From contig CM068839.1 of the NCBI GenBank assembly GCA_028554795.2, forward strand, positions 39,709,006 to 39,773,005: a DNA stretch of 64,000 nucleotides, read 5' to 3'. The translations under genes were made by a program, and so were the position numbers. Source of the DNA: Sinohyriopsis cumingii. Lineage: Eukaryota; Mollusca; Bivalvia; Unionida; Unionidae. This document shows, one piece after another, positions 42,671 to 53,776 of the stretch (the first letter of the stretch is position 1; the number at the start of each line of letters is the position of its first letter). Below the pieces are notes generated by a model that worked only from the letters and a program-made list of their open reading frames with translations, was not told the DNA's origin and did no database searches.

Positions 42671-44380
42671 TTTCTTAATAAATGCATCGCGAATGAATGT
42701 TTCTAGTCTAACCAGATGATCGTTGGTGCTGCGTCCATAACGAAAGCCACTTTGGAAAGGAGATATTAAATTGTTAGTTTCCAGGTACCATACAAGCCGA
42801 GAATTGATCATTCGTTCCATTGTTTTGCACACACAGCTTGTGAGTGCAATAGGTCGATAGTTGGTAGGATCTTCGCTATCTTTACCGGGTTTGGGAACTG
42901 GTATTACTGTTGCTTCTTTCCATAATTTAGGTAGGTTACCAGTAATCCATAAATCATTGAAGAGTTTCAAAAGAGATGTTAAAGATGATTCTGGAAGGTG
43001 TTTCAAAAACTGGTAATGTATTTCGTCAGGCCCAGCGGAAGTATCATGGGCCTTATCTAAAGCCTCCCTAAGCTCCGATAGTGAGAACAATTGATTATAA
43101 CTTTCCGAGTTGTTGGATGTGAATTTTAAACGTGACTTTTCTTTTTGAGTTTTAAGTTTTCGGAAGGCTTCTGAATAATTAGATGATGAGGAATTTTTCG
43201 AGAAACTGTCAGCAAGAATATTTGCAATGTCACGTTTTGAACTAAAGTTGTTATTGTTCAGTGACAGATGTCGGAGAGGGTTTTGTTTTCTCTTTCCGTT
43301 TATTTTGCGTATAGTGTCCCAGACTTTCTTAACAGAGGAACGAGAGTTTAAAGAAGAAACATATTTCTTCCATGATGATCTTTTACTTTCTTTGATTGTG
43401 CGGCGAGCTTTGGCCCGGACAATGCGATATATATTTAAGTTTTCGGGCGTCGGGTGATTATTGAATTTTTTTGATGCTTCTCGGCGTTGACGTATGGCTT
43501 CCTTACATTCCTTAGTGAGCCAAGGTTTTAGGGTTCTTTTCCAGTTTGTTGATGACTTGGGGATAGATTCTTCTGCAATGTCGGTTAAAATAGATGTAAA
43601 ATGCTGAATGGGATCGTTAACATTGAAAACTGTATCCTCATTCAGCCTAGTTTTACAGAGTGTTTCGAACTTGGCCCAGTCGGCCTTCTTTAAATTCCAT
43701 TGTGGAATTACTTCCTCAATTGTAGAGTTATGATTTACAAGGGAGATTGGGAAGTGATCGCTGCTGTGAAGGTCATCAACGACCTTCCATTGATAGTCCA
43801 AAAGCAGCGAAGGAGAACAAATTGTCAAATCGATGCATGTGTACGTACCCGTGCCTGGGTGTAAATATGTAGGTGTTTTGGTATTATATAGACACAGATC
43901 GTGTCTAGAAATAAAGTCTTCAACATTGTGACCTCTGTCATTTACATGATTTGATCCCCATAAAATGTTATGGGCATTAAAATCCCCGAGTAAAACAAAG
44001 GGTGCGGGAAGCTGTTGAACAAGATTATCGAGTTCGTTTGGTACTAGGTTAGTGTTTGGTGGTAAATACATAGAGCAAAATGTAATCACTCGATGTAGAG
44101 TGACGCTTACAGCAATGGCTTGCAAATTGGTGTTTAAATGAATGAAGTTATGAGGAGCTCTGTTGTTCACAATAACAGAAACTCCTCCTGATGCCCTATC
44201 AACATTTGGAGAGCAGGTGTTAAACAGGGAGTAGTTTTTAAAGGTGATGTTGTCCATATCTTTCAAGAATGTTTCTTGAAGGCATAGTACCGCAGGATCA
44301 TGTTCGTTTAAAAGCAGGAGGAGATCATTGTAATTTGCTTTAAGTCCTCGACAATTCCATTGTATGATAGTGTTTTTCAT
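42671..44380 (-). pseudogene. LINE ORF2, N-terminal part (AP-endonuclease and start of RT), copy A
   Basis: It starts MKNTIIQWNCRGLKANY. Apurinic-endonuclease motifs are visible: QWNCRGL, CLQETFL, GDFNAHNILWG and the SSDHFPI histidine motif near residue 210. This enzyme nicks the target DNA. A linker follows, then the first RT blocks VPKPGKDSEDPTNYRPIALT and LISPFQSGFRYGRSTNDHL. The frame is intact to the insertion point of an inverted LINE copy, where the protein is cut just before the conserved 'EHLVA' block. Confidence 0.93.
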
Positions 44381-44442
44381 TGTAAATTTAAATTAGAGAT
44401 TGTGGAGCTAGGTTAGACCTTTCGCAGAGGGAATTTGTTTGG

Positions 44443-45612
44443 TTATTTCTCTGGAGGAAGTACGGGGGTGAATTTTTTGTTTGTAGGTCTGGGGTTCCCT
44501 TGGGCGCATGGAGCAGATTCTTCTGCATCCATGCTCTCGATGTCTCCAAACCTGTTATAAAGTTTGATGGGGTCATCTGACCCCTTTTGTTGCTTGTTTC
44601 CATGAGATTTATTTTTGTATTTTGGTGATTTAGGTTGTTGGGTATTGCTGAATGTAGTTTGTGTAGATGCCGTGTTTCTCTGTGATTGGTAATGAGGGGT
44701 GTTTGAGCTTGGTGTTGAATCGGGTGCTTCTGTTTGTGTTTGAGCGTCCTTCGTTGTTTTAGGATTGCTCTTGACTACAGTGGAGAAGGATGGGCCAGGA
44801 TGGGCTGTTTTCGCCTGTACAAGTTTTCTGGCTTCTGGATAGGGAATATTATTTGTGTATTTTACCCTTTGAATTTCCTTCTCCTGTTTCCAGGTATCGC
44901 AATCCTTGGAATTTGCATGGTGCTCTTTTCCACAGTTGACACAATGCGGAGTTGCTCTACAATCAGCTTCCTGATGAGAATTTTCTCCGCATCGGCCACA
45001 TATTTGGGTTTTAGAGCAGCGGTCTTCGTGATGGCCGTATTTTTGACACTTATAACATCGAAGGGGGTTTGGAATGTAGATGTCAACCTTCACTTGCAAG
45101 AAGCCAACTTTGACCACTTTGGGTACAGTTGGCTTGTTGAAGGTGAGTACAATGGTGTTGGTGTCCTGCAGGTTATTATTATGTTTGATACGTATTCGAC
45201 GGACTGCAGTGACACCTTCACTTTTCATTCCTTCAATGATATCTGCGTCGGTGACTCCAGCCAAGTCACGACAGCGAATCACGCCTTTGGACGTATTGAG
45301 TGTGGTGTGAGCGAATGAGGTCACTGGAATATCGAAGAAAGTTTTTATTTTCTTGATATTGTCTGTCTGACCTCGTCGCTCACATTCCACGAGAAGGCAA
45401 CCCGATTTCATTTTTTTGACACTCTTTGGCGTACCAATCAAACCTGTAATTGTTTTCTCGATCACAAACGGAGAGAGTGAAGCAAGGGATTTTGCGGCAT
45501 CTTTAGATTGTATTACCATGAAGCGTGGAAATGAGTCCACACTACATGGTTCGTCGTCCGAATCAGATAAAGTTTTGGTACGTTTATTTTGATTTTTTTT
45601 GGAAATATCCAT
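44443..45612 (-). CDS. LINE ORF1 (gag-like nucleic-acid-binding protein), intact, copy A
   Basis: This 389-residue protein binds element RNA and serves as a nucleic acid chaperone in related LINEs. The N-terminal half is a probable RRM-like region (about residues 30-175, with FPRFMVIQSKD and GVIRCRDLAGV). Three CCHC zinc knuckles follow: CYKCQKYGHHEDRC (186-199), CGRCGENSHQEADC (205-218) and CVNCGKEHHANSKDC (224-238). The C-terminal tail from about 265 is low-complexity, rich in Thr, Ser, Gln and Lys. ORF2 begins 62 nt after the stop. It is the only undamaged reading frame of the family in the window. Confidence 0.95.
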   Translation of the reverse strand: MDISKKNQNKRTKTLSDSDDEPCSVDSFPRFMVIQSKDAAKSLASLSPFVIEKTITGLIGTPKSVKKMKSGCLLVECERRGQTDNIKKIKTFFDIPVTSFAHTTLNTSKGVIRCRDLAGVTDADIIEGMKSEGVTAVRRIRIKHNNNLQDTNTIVLTFNKPTVPKVVKVGFLQVKVDIYIPNPLRCYKCQKYGHHEDRCSKTQICGRCGENSHQEADCRATPHCVNCGKEHHANSKDCDTWKQEKEIQRVKYTNNIPYPEARKLVQAKTAHPGPSFSTVVKSNPKTTKDAQTQTEAPDSTPSSNTPHYQSQRNTASTQTTFSNTQQPKSPKYKNKSHGNKQQKGSDDPIKLYNRFGDIESMDAEESAPCAQGNPRPTNKKFTPVLPPEK

Positions 45613-46164
45613 TTTGGCTAGATTAAAAATTCAGCACCCGTGCTCCCCACCCACCAAGGAGCCCAACAAGGGGACACTTTTTAAGTGCCAGGGATACACA
45701 GATGCCATAGTCAGTTGATAAAATTACCTTTGATTGACGTTGAAGTCGCCAATTTCTAAGGTCGGTAAAATTATCCCCCGATTGACCCGTTAAGCCACCG
45801 CCTTCTAGAAAGTCTTCTAAGACTTGGAAAAGGGAAAGATAAAGGACTAGAATACAGGGGCAACGGTGGTATCAAGAGAGATACAAGGAGAAAGATAAAG
45901 GAGGTAAGAGAGTAAATAAAGACTTCCTAGGGCTCGGCGTGACCAGCCGATTTGTCGGAAGCGGGTCCATCCCGACCACCCGTCTAAGAGAAGTAGAGGC
46001 CAAGTAGTGTATTGCAGGGAAAGCCTCTGCTCAACTACCAGGATCCTTTCCTCCACCGACACGAGACGCAACCCACGGCAAACAGGTTGCCTCTACTTAG
46101 TCGCCTTTTACGACACGTAGCGAGGCACGTCGGGCCAATTCTACAACCCCGGACCCGCAGGGGG
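45613..46164 (-). promoter_or_regulatory. LINE 5' UTR with probable internal promoter
   Basis: The segment from the 5' terminus (sense CCCCCTGCGGGTCC) to the ORF1 start is nearly identical to 58677-59228. It includes ggcgactaagtagaggcaac and a stretch around gtgggtggggagcacgggtg shortly before ORF1. LINEs of this type transcribe from internal 5' promoters, so the promoter must lie here; the exact site is not visible. Confidence 0.6.
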
Positions 46165-46178
46165 ATTAAGACTCAGCA

Positions 46179-47229
46179 ACGCGCATGCATAGGTGTATGT
46201 GTCTGAGAAAAAGAGTCACTGTAAAGACCACACTTAGACTCCGGACGGTGAATATGGTATCATTAACATGTATCGGACATTGTAGTTTCTTTTATAAGTG
46301 CAAGTTCAACAAGAGAACTTGCAAAAATGAAGTCATTCTATGAAGAATATCATGGAATAAGCCACGTGAAGTAATGCTTTTTGTATCATTGTTTTACATG
46401 TATTTTAAAACAGATGTGGTGCAATTTTGCATTGATGCCACGCGGACTTCTTTATCAGCCTTAGTGGTCTTGAGTTGAATCCAGCTATTGGTGATCAAAT
46501 TATGACGCGTCCAGCCTTACTCATCCTGTTTTACTAACTTCGGCAACGCGTTAAAGCTTAAATGCAATTCACTGGCGCAACGTGCTTTAACTGTTTTCTC
46601 CATTATCGATATTAACCTACTATGCATATAAAAGGTTGATGATTTTTAGTGGTAGGTACAAAGCACACCCCTCGTCAGATTGTCGTGTCTTATGAGCAAG
46701 TTGAGGTATTGTAACATTGTTACTCGTGCTTATCTCGATATTGTACCTTAACCATCATTCTCGTAAGTACGCTAGACAAAATATATGCATTTTCTGACAA
46801 ATTCCAGACTTTTCCACATTGTGTCAGTCAGATGTAACATTGACAGGACAAGTATTCGCAGCTCTACCGTTTGTACCTCCCTACCAAATTTAAAGAAACA
46901 GAATGCATAAATCATATAAAAATGCATCAAATTTAATCATTTCATACATCAATTTATAATTTTTAACATGATTGTCGCCAGGGATCTTCCCCCAAAACGT
47001 TCAACTTGTTGGCATTTCAAATCAAACGGGAGTTTCTATGTTAACACGGTCGCCCTATTTGCATAGGCCAGTCTAGGTTTTCAAGAAACAATCGTGATCG
47101 TTAACAGCCTATGTCAATCTCAATATTTCTGAAACCAGAAAATGACAGTGAGCAGTCTGTCTGCTTGCTTACATCGGGGGTATCCGATTGCCTTGAAATG
47201 CTAACAAAGTGACAGTTTCTGGGAGCTCC
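46179..47229. other. Interval without recognised features
   Basis: It has mixed composition, short unrecognised frames, and no repeat matching others in the window. It separates the two LINE blocks. Confidence 0.5.
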
Positions 47230-47381
47230 TGTTGTTGTTGTCGGGTTTAACGCCATTTTTCAGCACACGATAGGCTATATACATGGCGGCCAGTATTAAT
47301 GGTGGAGGAAAACCCACCGAAACACGAAAAGCTTCTGGCAAGCTTTCTCACATACCCACATTGGCCGAATCCTAGACTCGC
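47230..47381 (-). mobile_element. tRNA-derived SINE, family 1, 5'-truncated copy
   Basis: The minus-strand body (inverse of catggcggccagtattaatg) runs from box-B remnant GAGTCTAGGATTCGG to a (CAA)n tail. It is flanked by the 11-bp duplication ggagctcctgt on both sides (near 47222 and 47382). Confidence 0.9.
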
Positions 47382-47696
47382 GGAGCTCCTGTCGACAGTC
47401 AAGTTAGATAATATATACTGATGAATGAAATGAATAAGTTTTATGCATTTTATATTCTTTATGCTTTTAGTTTTAAAATTGGTAGGGGTTCAAAACAAAC
47501 AGGAGGGTGTGCGAATACTATAAAAGACATTCTTATTGTAATAACCCTTATTTCTTCTTCATTACCGTACCATTATTAAATGTTTTTTTTTCGTAAAGTG
47601 ATGAGCGTATTTTAACTTCACCCTATTATGTTGTTAGTTATATCAGTTGGGTTTATAATACATTTTTATTTAAGTCTCTTGTGTTTATGACATTTA

Positions 47697-47908
47697 ATTG
47701 ATTGATTGATTGATCGAGTTTAACGGCGCATCAGCACTGTTAGGCTATTTAGCGCCAAACAAAATGTTATATGTATAATCTTTTAAAAATTATAAAAAGT
47801 TTCATATCGAGCAGCGATATAAAAAAAAAATAGTTGAAATTAAAACGGTAAGATGGTAACGGTGGAAAATAAAGCTTCCCGATCAACGGGGGATGTAAAT
47901 GTTGTATG
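47697..47908 (-). mobile_element. LINE array member B0 (3' fragment)
   Basis: Only about 200 bp of the LINE 3' UTR plus (CAAT)n tail. Its truncated 5' end abuts the tail of B1 directly. The left flank 47,382-47,696 holds nothing recognised. Confidence 0.93.
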
Positions 47909-49255
47909 ATTGATTGATTGATTTTATTTTTAACGGCGCATCAGCACTGTTAGGCTATTTAGCGCCAAACAAAATGTTATTTGTATAATCTTTTAAAAAA
48001 TTATAAAAGGTCCTACATCGACCAGCGATATAAAAGAAGAAATGGTTGAAATTAAAAACGGTAAGATGGTAACGGTGCAAAATAAATGTTCTATGTTAAT
48101 GAAAAAAGATGAAAATGTATTAAAATGGGACGGTATATATATTGCATAAAACTGCACAAGGTGATAGCATAAAAGTCAGAGTTTAGAGTAAATATTTACG
48201 GCTTTCAGGAACTCTATAATACGAGTGATGTTTATAGTATCAAAAAGTTCTTTCATGTCATGCACAATGTAATAACGATCGCGCGTAGATTGCAGGTCAA
48301 AGCACTCTATCACAAAGTGTTTGACAGTGAATGGTTCATTACAAGAAACGCACTCTGGTGGGTCTTCACCTTTTAGTATGTGGGAGTGGGTGATATGAGT
48401 ATGACCAATTCGGATTCTTGCAATGACTATCTCCTCCCTACGAATGGTTCTGTAGGAAGGAGTCCATTCTCCTAGAGTTGGCTTGATTGCGTGAAGTTTG
48501 TTATTTACAGCATAATTCCATGATGCCTGCCACTTCTGACGTAAGAACTTTCTGATACAAGGTTTGAAATCAGTATACGGTATTTTAAAATCAGATGGTT
48601 CTAAAGTAAGAGCCATTTTAGCAGCGCGATCAGCTTTTTCGTTACCTTTAATACCGATATGGCTAGGTAACCAGCAATATAATATCTCGTGGGAGACACT
48701 CATCTCGGTATTTTTGACGAGCATGTTTTTCAATAATGGATTCTCCAGTTTTCTATTATGTAGTGACTGAAGTACTGATAGTGAGTCAGAGAAGATAATA
48801 CTTTTTAAAATAGGTTTGTTTGTTATATGTCGCAGAGCAAGGTCTATTGCTCTGATTTCGGCTGAAAAAATTGATGTTCCATTTGGTAAGCGAACTTGCG
48901 TTGTGTGATTTCCACAAACAAAGGCTGCAGCAGCCTTTTCCTCATCCTTTGATCTGTCGGTATAAATTCTTGTATAGTTTTTAAATTCGGTGAGGAGTTC
49001 TTGATAACAGTTGTGGAAGACGGAAGGGTTTGTCTCAGATTTTTTTCCATCGTGTAGCGAAAAAAGTACTTTTGGTTGTTTAAGTTGCCAGGGTGGTGTT
49101 TCGGAGATGGACGTTTTATGAATTGTAGAAAGATCAATTTTTGTACTGTCAAGGCTGGATGGTATTCTAGTGCCAAAGGAATGTATGGCGTTTGGTTGAT
49201 TTTCGTATAAGGTTTTGTATTTGGGTTGAAAGACAGCCGAAAAAGCAGGATTCAG
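47909..49255 (-). mobile_element. LINE array member B1 (RNase H to 3' end)
   Basis: Truncated in ORF2 at ctgaatcctgc. It contains a broken RNase H region and an intact C-terminal frame (48176-48733) with WLPSHIGIKGNEKAD and CVSCNEPFTVKHFVIEC. It is joined without spacer to B0 and B2. Confidence 0.94.
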
Positions 49256-49884
49256 ATTGATTAATTGATTGATTTTTTAACGGCGCATCAGCACTGTTAG
49301 TCTATTTAGCGCCAAACAAAATGTAATTTGTATATTTTTTAAAAAATTATAAAGGTCCTATATACCAGCGATGTAAAAGAAGAATTGGTTGAAATTAAAA
49401 ACGGTAAGATGGTAACGGTGCAAAATAAAGCTTCCCGATCAACGGGAGATGTAAATGTTCTATGTTAATGAAAAACGATGAAACGGTATTAAAATGGGAC
49501 GGTATATATATTGCATAAAACTGCACAAGGTGATAGCATAAAAGAGTTTTGAGTAAATATTTACGGCTTTCAGGAACTCTATAATAAGAGTGATGTTTAT
49601 AGTATCAAAAAGTTCTTTCATGTCATGCACAATGTAATAACGATCGCGCGTAGGTTGCAGGTCAAAGCACTCTATCATAAAGTGTTTGACAGTGAATGGT
49701 TCATTGCAAGAAACGCACTCTGTTGGGTCTTCACGTTTTAGTATGTGGGTGTGGGTGATATAAGTATGACCAATTCGGATTCTTGCAATGACTACCTCCT
49801 CCCTACGCATGGCTCTGTAGGAAGGAGTCCATTCTGCTAGAGTTGGCTTGATGGCATGAAGTTTGTTATTCACGGCATCATTCC
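49256..49884 (-). mobile_element. LINE array member B2 (C-terminal ORF2 to 3' end)
   Basis: Truncated at tggaatgatg in ORF2. The frame 49460-49873 carries the zinc-like motif CVSCNEPFTVKHFMIEC. The terminal TGA of ORF2 is altered by a short deletion, so the frame runs on past IYSKL. Confidence 0.93.
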
Positions 49885-52800
49885 ATTGATTGATTGATTT
49901 TTAACGGCGCATCAGCACTGTTAGGCTATTTAGCGCCAAACAAAGTGTTATTTGTATAATCTTTTAAAACTTATAAAAGGTCCTATATCGACCAGCGATA
50001 TAAAAGAACAAATGGTTGAAATTAAAAACGGTAAGATGGTAACGGTGCAAAATAAAGCTTCCCGATCAACGGGAGATGTAAATAAGATGAATAGGTATTA
50101 AAATGGGACGGTATATATATTGCATAAAACTGCACAAGGTGATAGCATAAAAGCCAGAGTTTAGAGTAAATGTTTACGGTCTTCAGGAACTCAATAATAC
50201 GAGTATGTTTATAGTATCAGAAAGTTCTTTCATGTCATGCACAATGTAATAACGATCGCGCGTAGGTTGTAGGTCGAAGCACTCTATCATAAAGTGCTTG
50301 ACAGTGAATGGTTCATTGCAAGAAACGCACTCTGGTGGGTCTTCACCTTTTAGTATGTGTGTGTGGGTGATATAAGTATGACCAATTCGGATTCTTGCTA
50401 TGACTACCTCCTCCCTACGAAAGGTTCTGTAGGAAGGAGTCCATTCTCCTAGAGTTGGGTTGATTGCATGAAGTTTGTTATTCACGGCATCATTCCATGA
50501 TGCCTACCACTTCTGACGAAAGAACTTTCTGATGCAAGGTTTAAAATCAGTATATGGTATTTTAAAATCAGATGGTTCTTGAGTAAGGGCCATTTTAGCA
50601 GCGCGATCTGCTTTTTCGTTACCTTTAATACCAATGTGGCTAGGTAACCAACAGTATATTATATTGTGGGAGACACTCAGCTCGGTAGTTTTGACGAGTA
50701 TGTTTTTCAATAATGGGTTCTCCAGTTTTGTATTGTGTAGTGACTGGAGTACTGATAGCGAGTCGGAGAAGATGATACTGTTTAAAATATGGTTCTTTTC
50801 TATAAGTTGCAGAGCAAGGTCTATTGCTCTGATTTCGGCTGTAAAAATTGATGCTCCATTTGGTAAGCGATCTTGCGTTGTGAGGTTTCCACAAAGGCTG
50901 CAGCAGCCTTTTCCTCATCCTTTGATCCATTAGTGTAAATTCTGGTGTAGTTTTTAAATTCGGTGAGGAGTTCATGGTAAGAGTTGTGGAAGACAGAAGG
51001 GTTTGTTTCAGATTTTTTCCTATCGTGTATTGTAAAACGTACTTTTGGTTGTTTAATTAGCCAGGGTGGTGTTTCGGAGATGGACGTTTTCTGAATTTTA
51101 GAAAGATCTATATTTGTAGTGTCAAGGCTGGATGATATTCTAATGCCAAAAGAAGGTATGGCGTTTGGTTTATTTTCGTATAAAGTTTTGTATTTGGGTT
51201 GAAAAACAGCCGAAAAAGCAGGATTCAGAGGGTTTGATTTTAATTTGAGAGCATACTGTGCGGAAAGCATTTCTCTACGATGTGATAACGGTGGTTCATT
51301 CGCCTCAGCTAGGAGGCTTTCACACGGGGATGTTTTAAATGCTCCCAGAGCCAGTCTTATTCCCTGATGATGAATTGGATCAAGCATTTTAAGATATAAC
51401 TTTCGGGCTGAACCATACACAACGCAACCATAGTCTAGTTGGAGCGAATAAACGCTCTATATAAATTCAGGATGACTTTTCTATCAGCACCCCAGTCAGT
51501 GTGCGCTACCACTTTAAGTAGGTCAAGTGCTTTTAAGCATTTGGCTTTCAAGTTTTTTAGGTGTGGAATAAAAGTCAGTTTTCTGTCAAAGATAATACCC
51601 AAAAAGTTTGTTTCCTCAACAACTGGGATAAGTGTTCCGTCCAGCGTGAGTTTAGGTTCATCGTGCTGTCGTCGTAATTGACAGAAATGCATACATACCG
51701 TTTTTGATTTCGAGAATTTGAAACCGTTCGTACTAGCCCAATTTTGAATCTTGTTGATATTTTGCTGTAGTTGTCTTTCAATTGTATGCATGTGCTTTGA
51801 CCGATAACATATGAGAAAATCATCAACATATAGTGAGCAATCCACACCAGGAGTCAAACACTTGGTGATGCTATTAATTTTGATATTGAAAAGTGTCACA
51901 GATAAAATACTGCCCTGGGGCACACCCATCTCTTGCTCGTGCAAATCTGAGAGACTACAGCGCACTCGTACCTTGAATTCTCTGTCTGAGAGGAAGTTGG
52001 ATATGAAAGACGGCAGACGGCCTTTTAGACCTAGATCGTGCAGGCCTGTTAGTATCCCGTACTTCCATGTTGTATCATAGGCCTTTTCTAAATAAAAAAA
52101 ACCCGCTACTAAATGTTCTTTCTTGATAAATGCATCGCGAATGAATGTTTCTAGTCTAACCAGATGATCGTTGGTGCTGCGTCCATAACGAAAGCCACTT
52201 TGGAAAGGAGATATTAAATTGTTAGTTTCCAGGTACCATACAAGCCGAGAATTGATCATTCGTTCCATTGTTTTGCACACACAGCTTGTGAGTGCAATAG
52301 GTCGATAGTTGGTAGGATCTTCGCTATCTTTACCGGGTTTGGGAACTGGTATTACTGTTGCTTCTTTCCATAATTTAGGTAGGTTACCAGTAATCCATAA
52401 ATCATTGAAGAGTTTCAAAAGAGATGTTAAAGATGATTCTGGAAGATGTTTTAAAAACTGGTAATGTATTTTGTCAGGCCCAGCGGAAGTATCATGGGCC
52501 TTGTCTAAAGCCTCCATAAGTTCTGATAGTGAAAACAGCTGGTTGTAGCTTTCCTAGTTGTTGGATGTGAATTTTAAACGTGACTTTTCTTTATGAGTTT
52601 TCAATTTTTGGAAGGCTTCAGAATAATTAGATGATGACGAATTTTTAGAGAATGTATCAGCAAGAACGTTTGCTATGTCACGTTTTGAGCTAAGATTGTT
52701 ATTGTTCACTTTTAGATGTCGGAAAGAATTGTGTTTTCTCTTTCCGTTTATTTTGCGGATCGTGTCCCAAACTTTCTTAATTGAGGAACGAGACTTTAAA

Positions 52801-53503
52801 GAGGAAAGATATTTCATCCATGATGCTCGTTTACTTTCTTTGATTGTGCGGCGAGCTTTGGTCCGGAGAATACGATATTTACTTAAATTCTCGGGCGTCG
52901 GATGATTGTTAAATTTTTTTCAAGGCTTCTCGACGTTGCCGTATGGCTTCCTTACATTCCTTAGTGAGCCAAGGTTTTAGGGTTCCTTTACAGTTTGTTG
53001 ATGACTTGGGGATAGATTCTTCTGCAATGTCGGTTAAAATAGATGTAAAATGCTGAATGGGGTCGTTAACATTGAAAACTGTATCCTAATTCAGCCTGGT
53101 TTTACAGAGTGTTTCGAATTTGGCCCAGTCGGCCTTCTTTAAATTCCATTGTGGAATTACTTCCTCAATTGTAGAGTTATGATTTACAAGGGAGATTGGG
53201 AAGTGATCGCTGCTGTGAAGGTCATCAGCGACCTTCCATTCATAGTCCAAAAGCAGCGAAGGAGAACAAATTGTCAAATCGATGCATGTGTATGTACCCG
53301 TGCCTGGGTGTAAATATGTAGGTGTTTTGGTATTATATAGACACAGATCGTGTCTAGAAATAAAGTCTTCAACTTTGTGACCTCTGTCACTTACATGATT
53401 CGATCCCCATAAAATGTTATGGGCATTAAAATCCCCGAGTAAAACAAAGGGTGCGGGAAGCTGTTGAACAAGATTGTCGAGTTCGTTTGGTACTAGGTTA
53501 GTG
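49885..53503 (-). mobile_element. LINE array member B3 (3.6 kb, lacks ORF1)
   Basis: Truncated within the endonuclease domain at cactaacctagtacc. It retains the endonuclease C-part (53086-53277), linker (52554-52817), RT with YVDD (51435-52517) and RNase H (50183-51420). Several stops and frameshifts break it, including a 3-residue loss inside AAAAFVCGNH. The strand order is the same as B0-B4. Confidence 0.94.
51435..52517 (-). pseudogene. LINE reverse transcriptase fragment (B3)
   Basis: A 360-residue open stretch with VPKPGKDSEDPTNYRPIALT, FQSGFRYGRSTNDHL, GVPQGSILSVTLF and CSLYVDDFLICY. FFDLEKAYD is changed to FFYLEKAYD, which removes the first catalytic aspartate of the RT palm. It is cut at its C end by a one-base deletion (tagttggagcg for tagtttggagcg). 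Confidence 0.93.
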
Positions 53504-53776
53504 ATTGATTGATTGATTGATTTTTAACGGCGCATCAGCACTGTTAGGCCACCCAGCGCCAAACAAAGTGTTATTTGTATAATCTTTTAAAACTTATAAA
53601 AGGTCCCCCCTCGACCAGCGATACAAAAGAAGAAACAGTTGAAATTAAAAACGCTAAGATGGTAACGGTGGAAAATAAAGCTTCCCGATCAACGGGAGAT
53701 GTAAATAAGATGAATATGCACCAAAATGGGACAGCACACACACTGCATAAAACTGCACAAGGTGATAGCATAAAAG

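Larger units (their letters stand above)
39371..46164 (-). mobile_element. Full-length I-superfamily LINE, copy A
   Basis: In minus-strand sense it has a 5' UTR of about 550 bp, ORF1 (gag-like), ORF2 (endonuclease, RT, RNase H) and a 3' UTR ending in (CAAT)n. It is about 5.75 kb after subtracting a nested copy. A target duplication gattaagactcagca lies at both ends (39356-39370 and 46164-46178). This domain order with RNase H and a short tandem 3' tail is typical of the I group (I, Nimb and relatives). ORF1 is intact. ORF2 is disabled by the nested insertion, one nonsense change and two frameshifts. Confidence 0.96.

Noticed and set aside
44734-45318. 194-codon plus-strand frame
   Set aside because: It is antisense to the intact LINE ORF1 and is explained by it. 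The same holds for most plus-strand frames between 40 and 59.5 kb.
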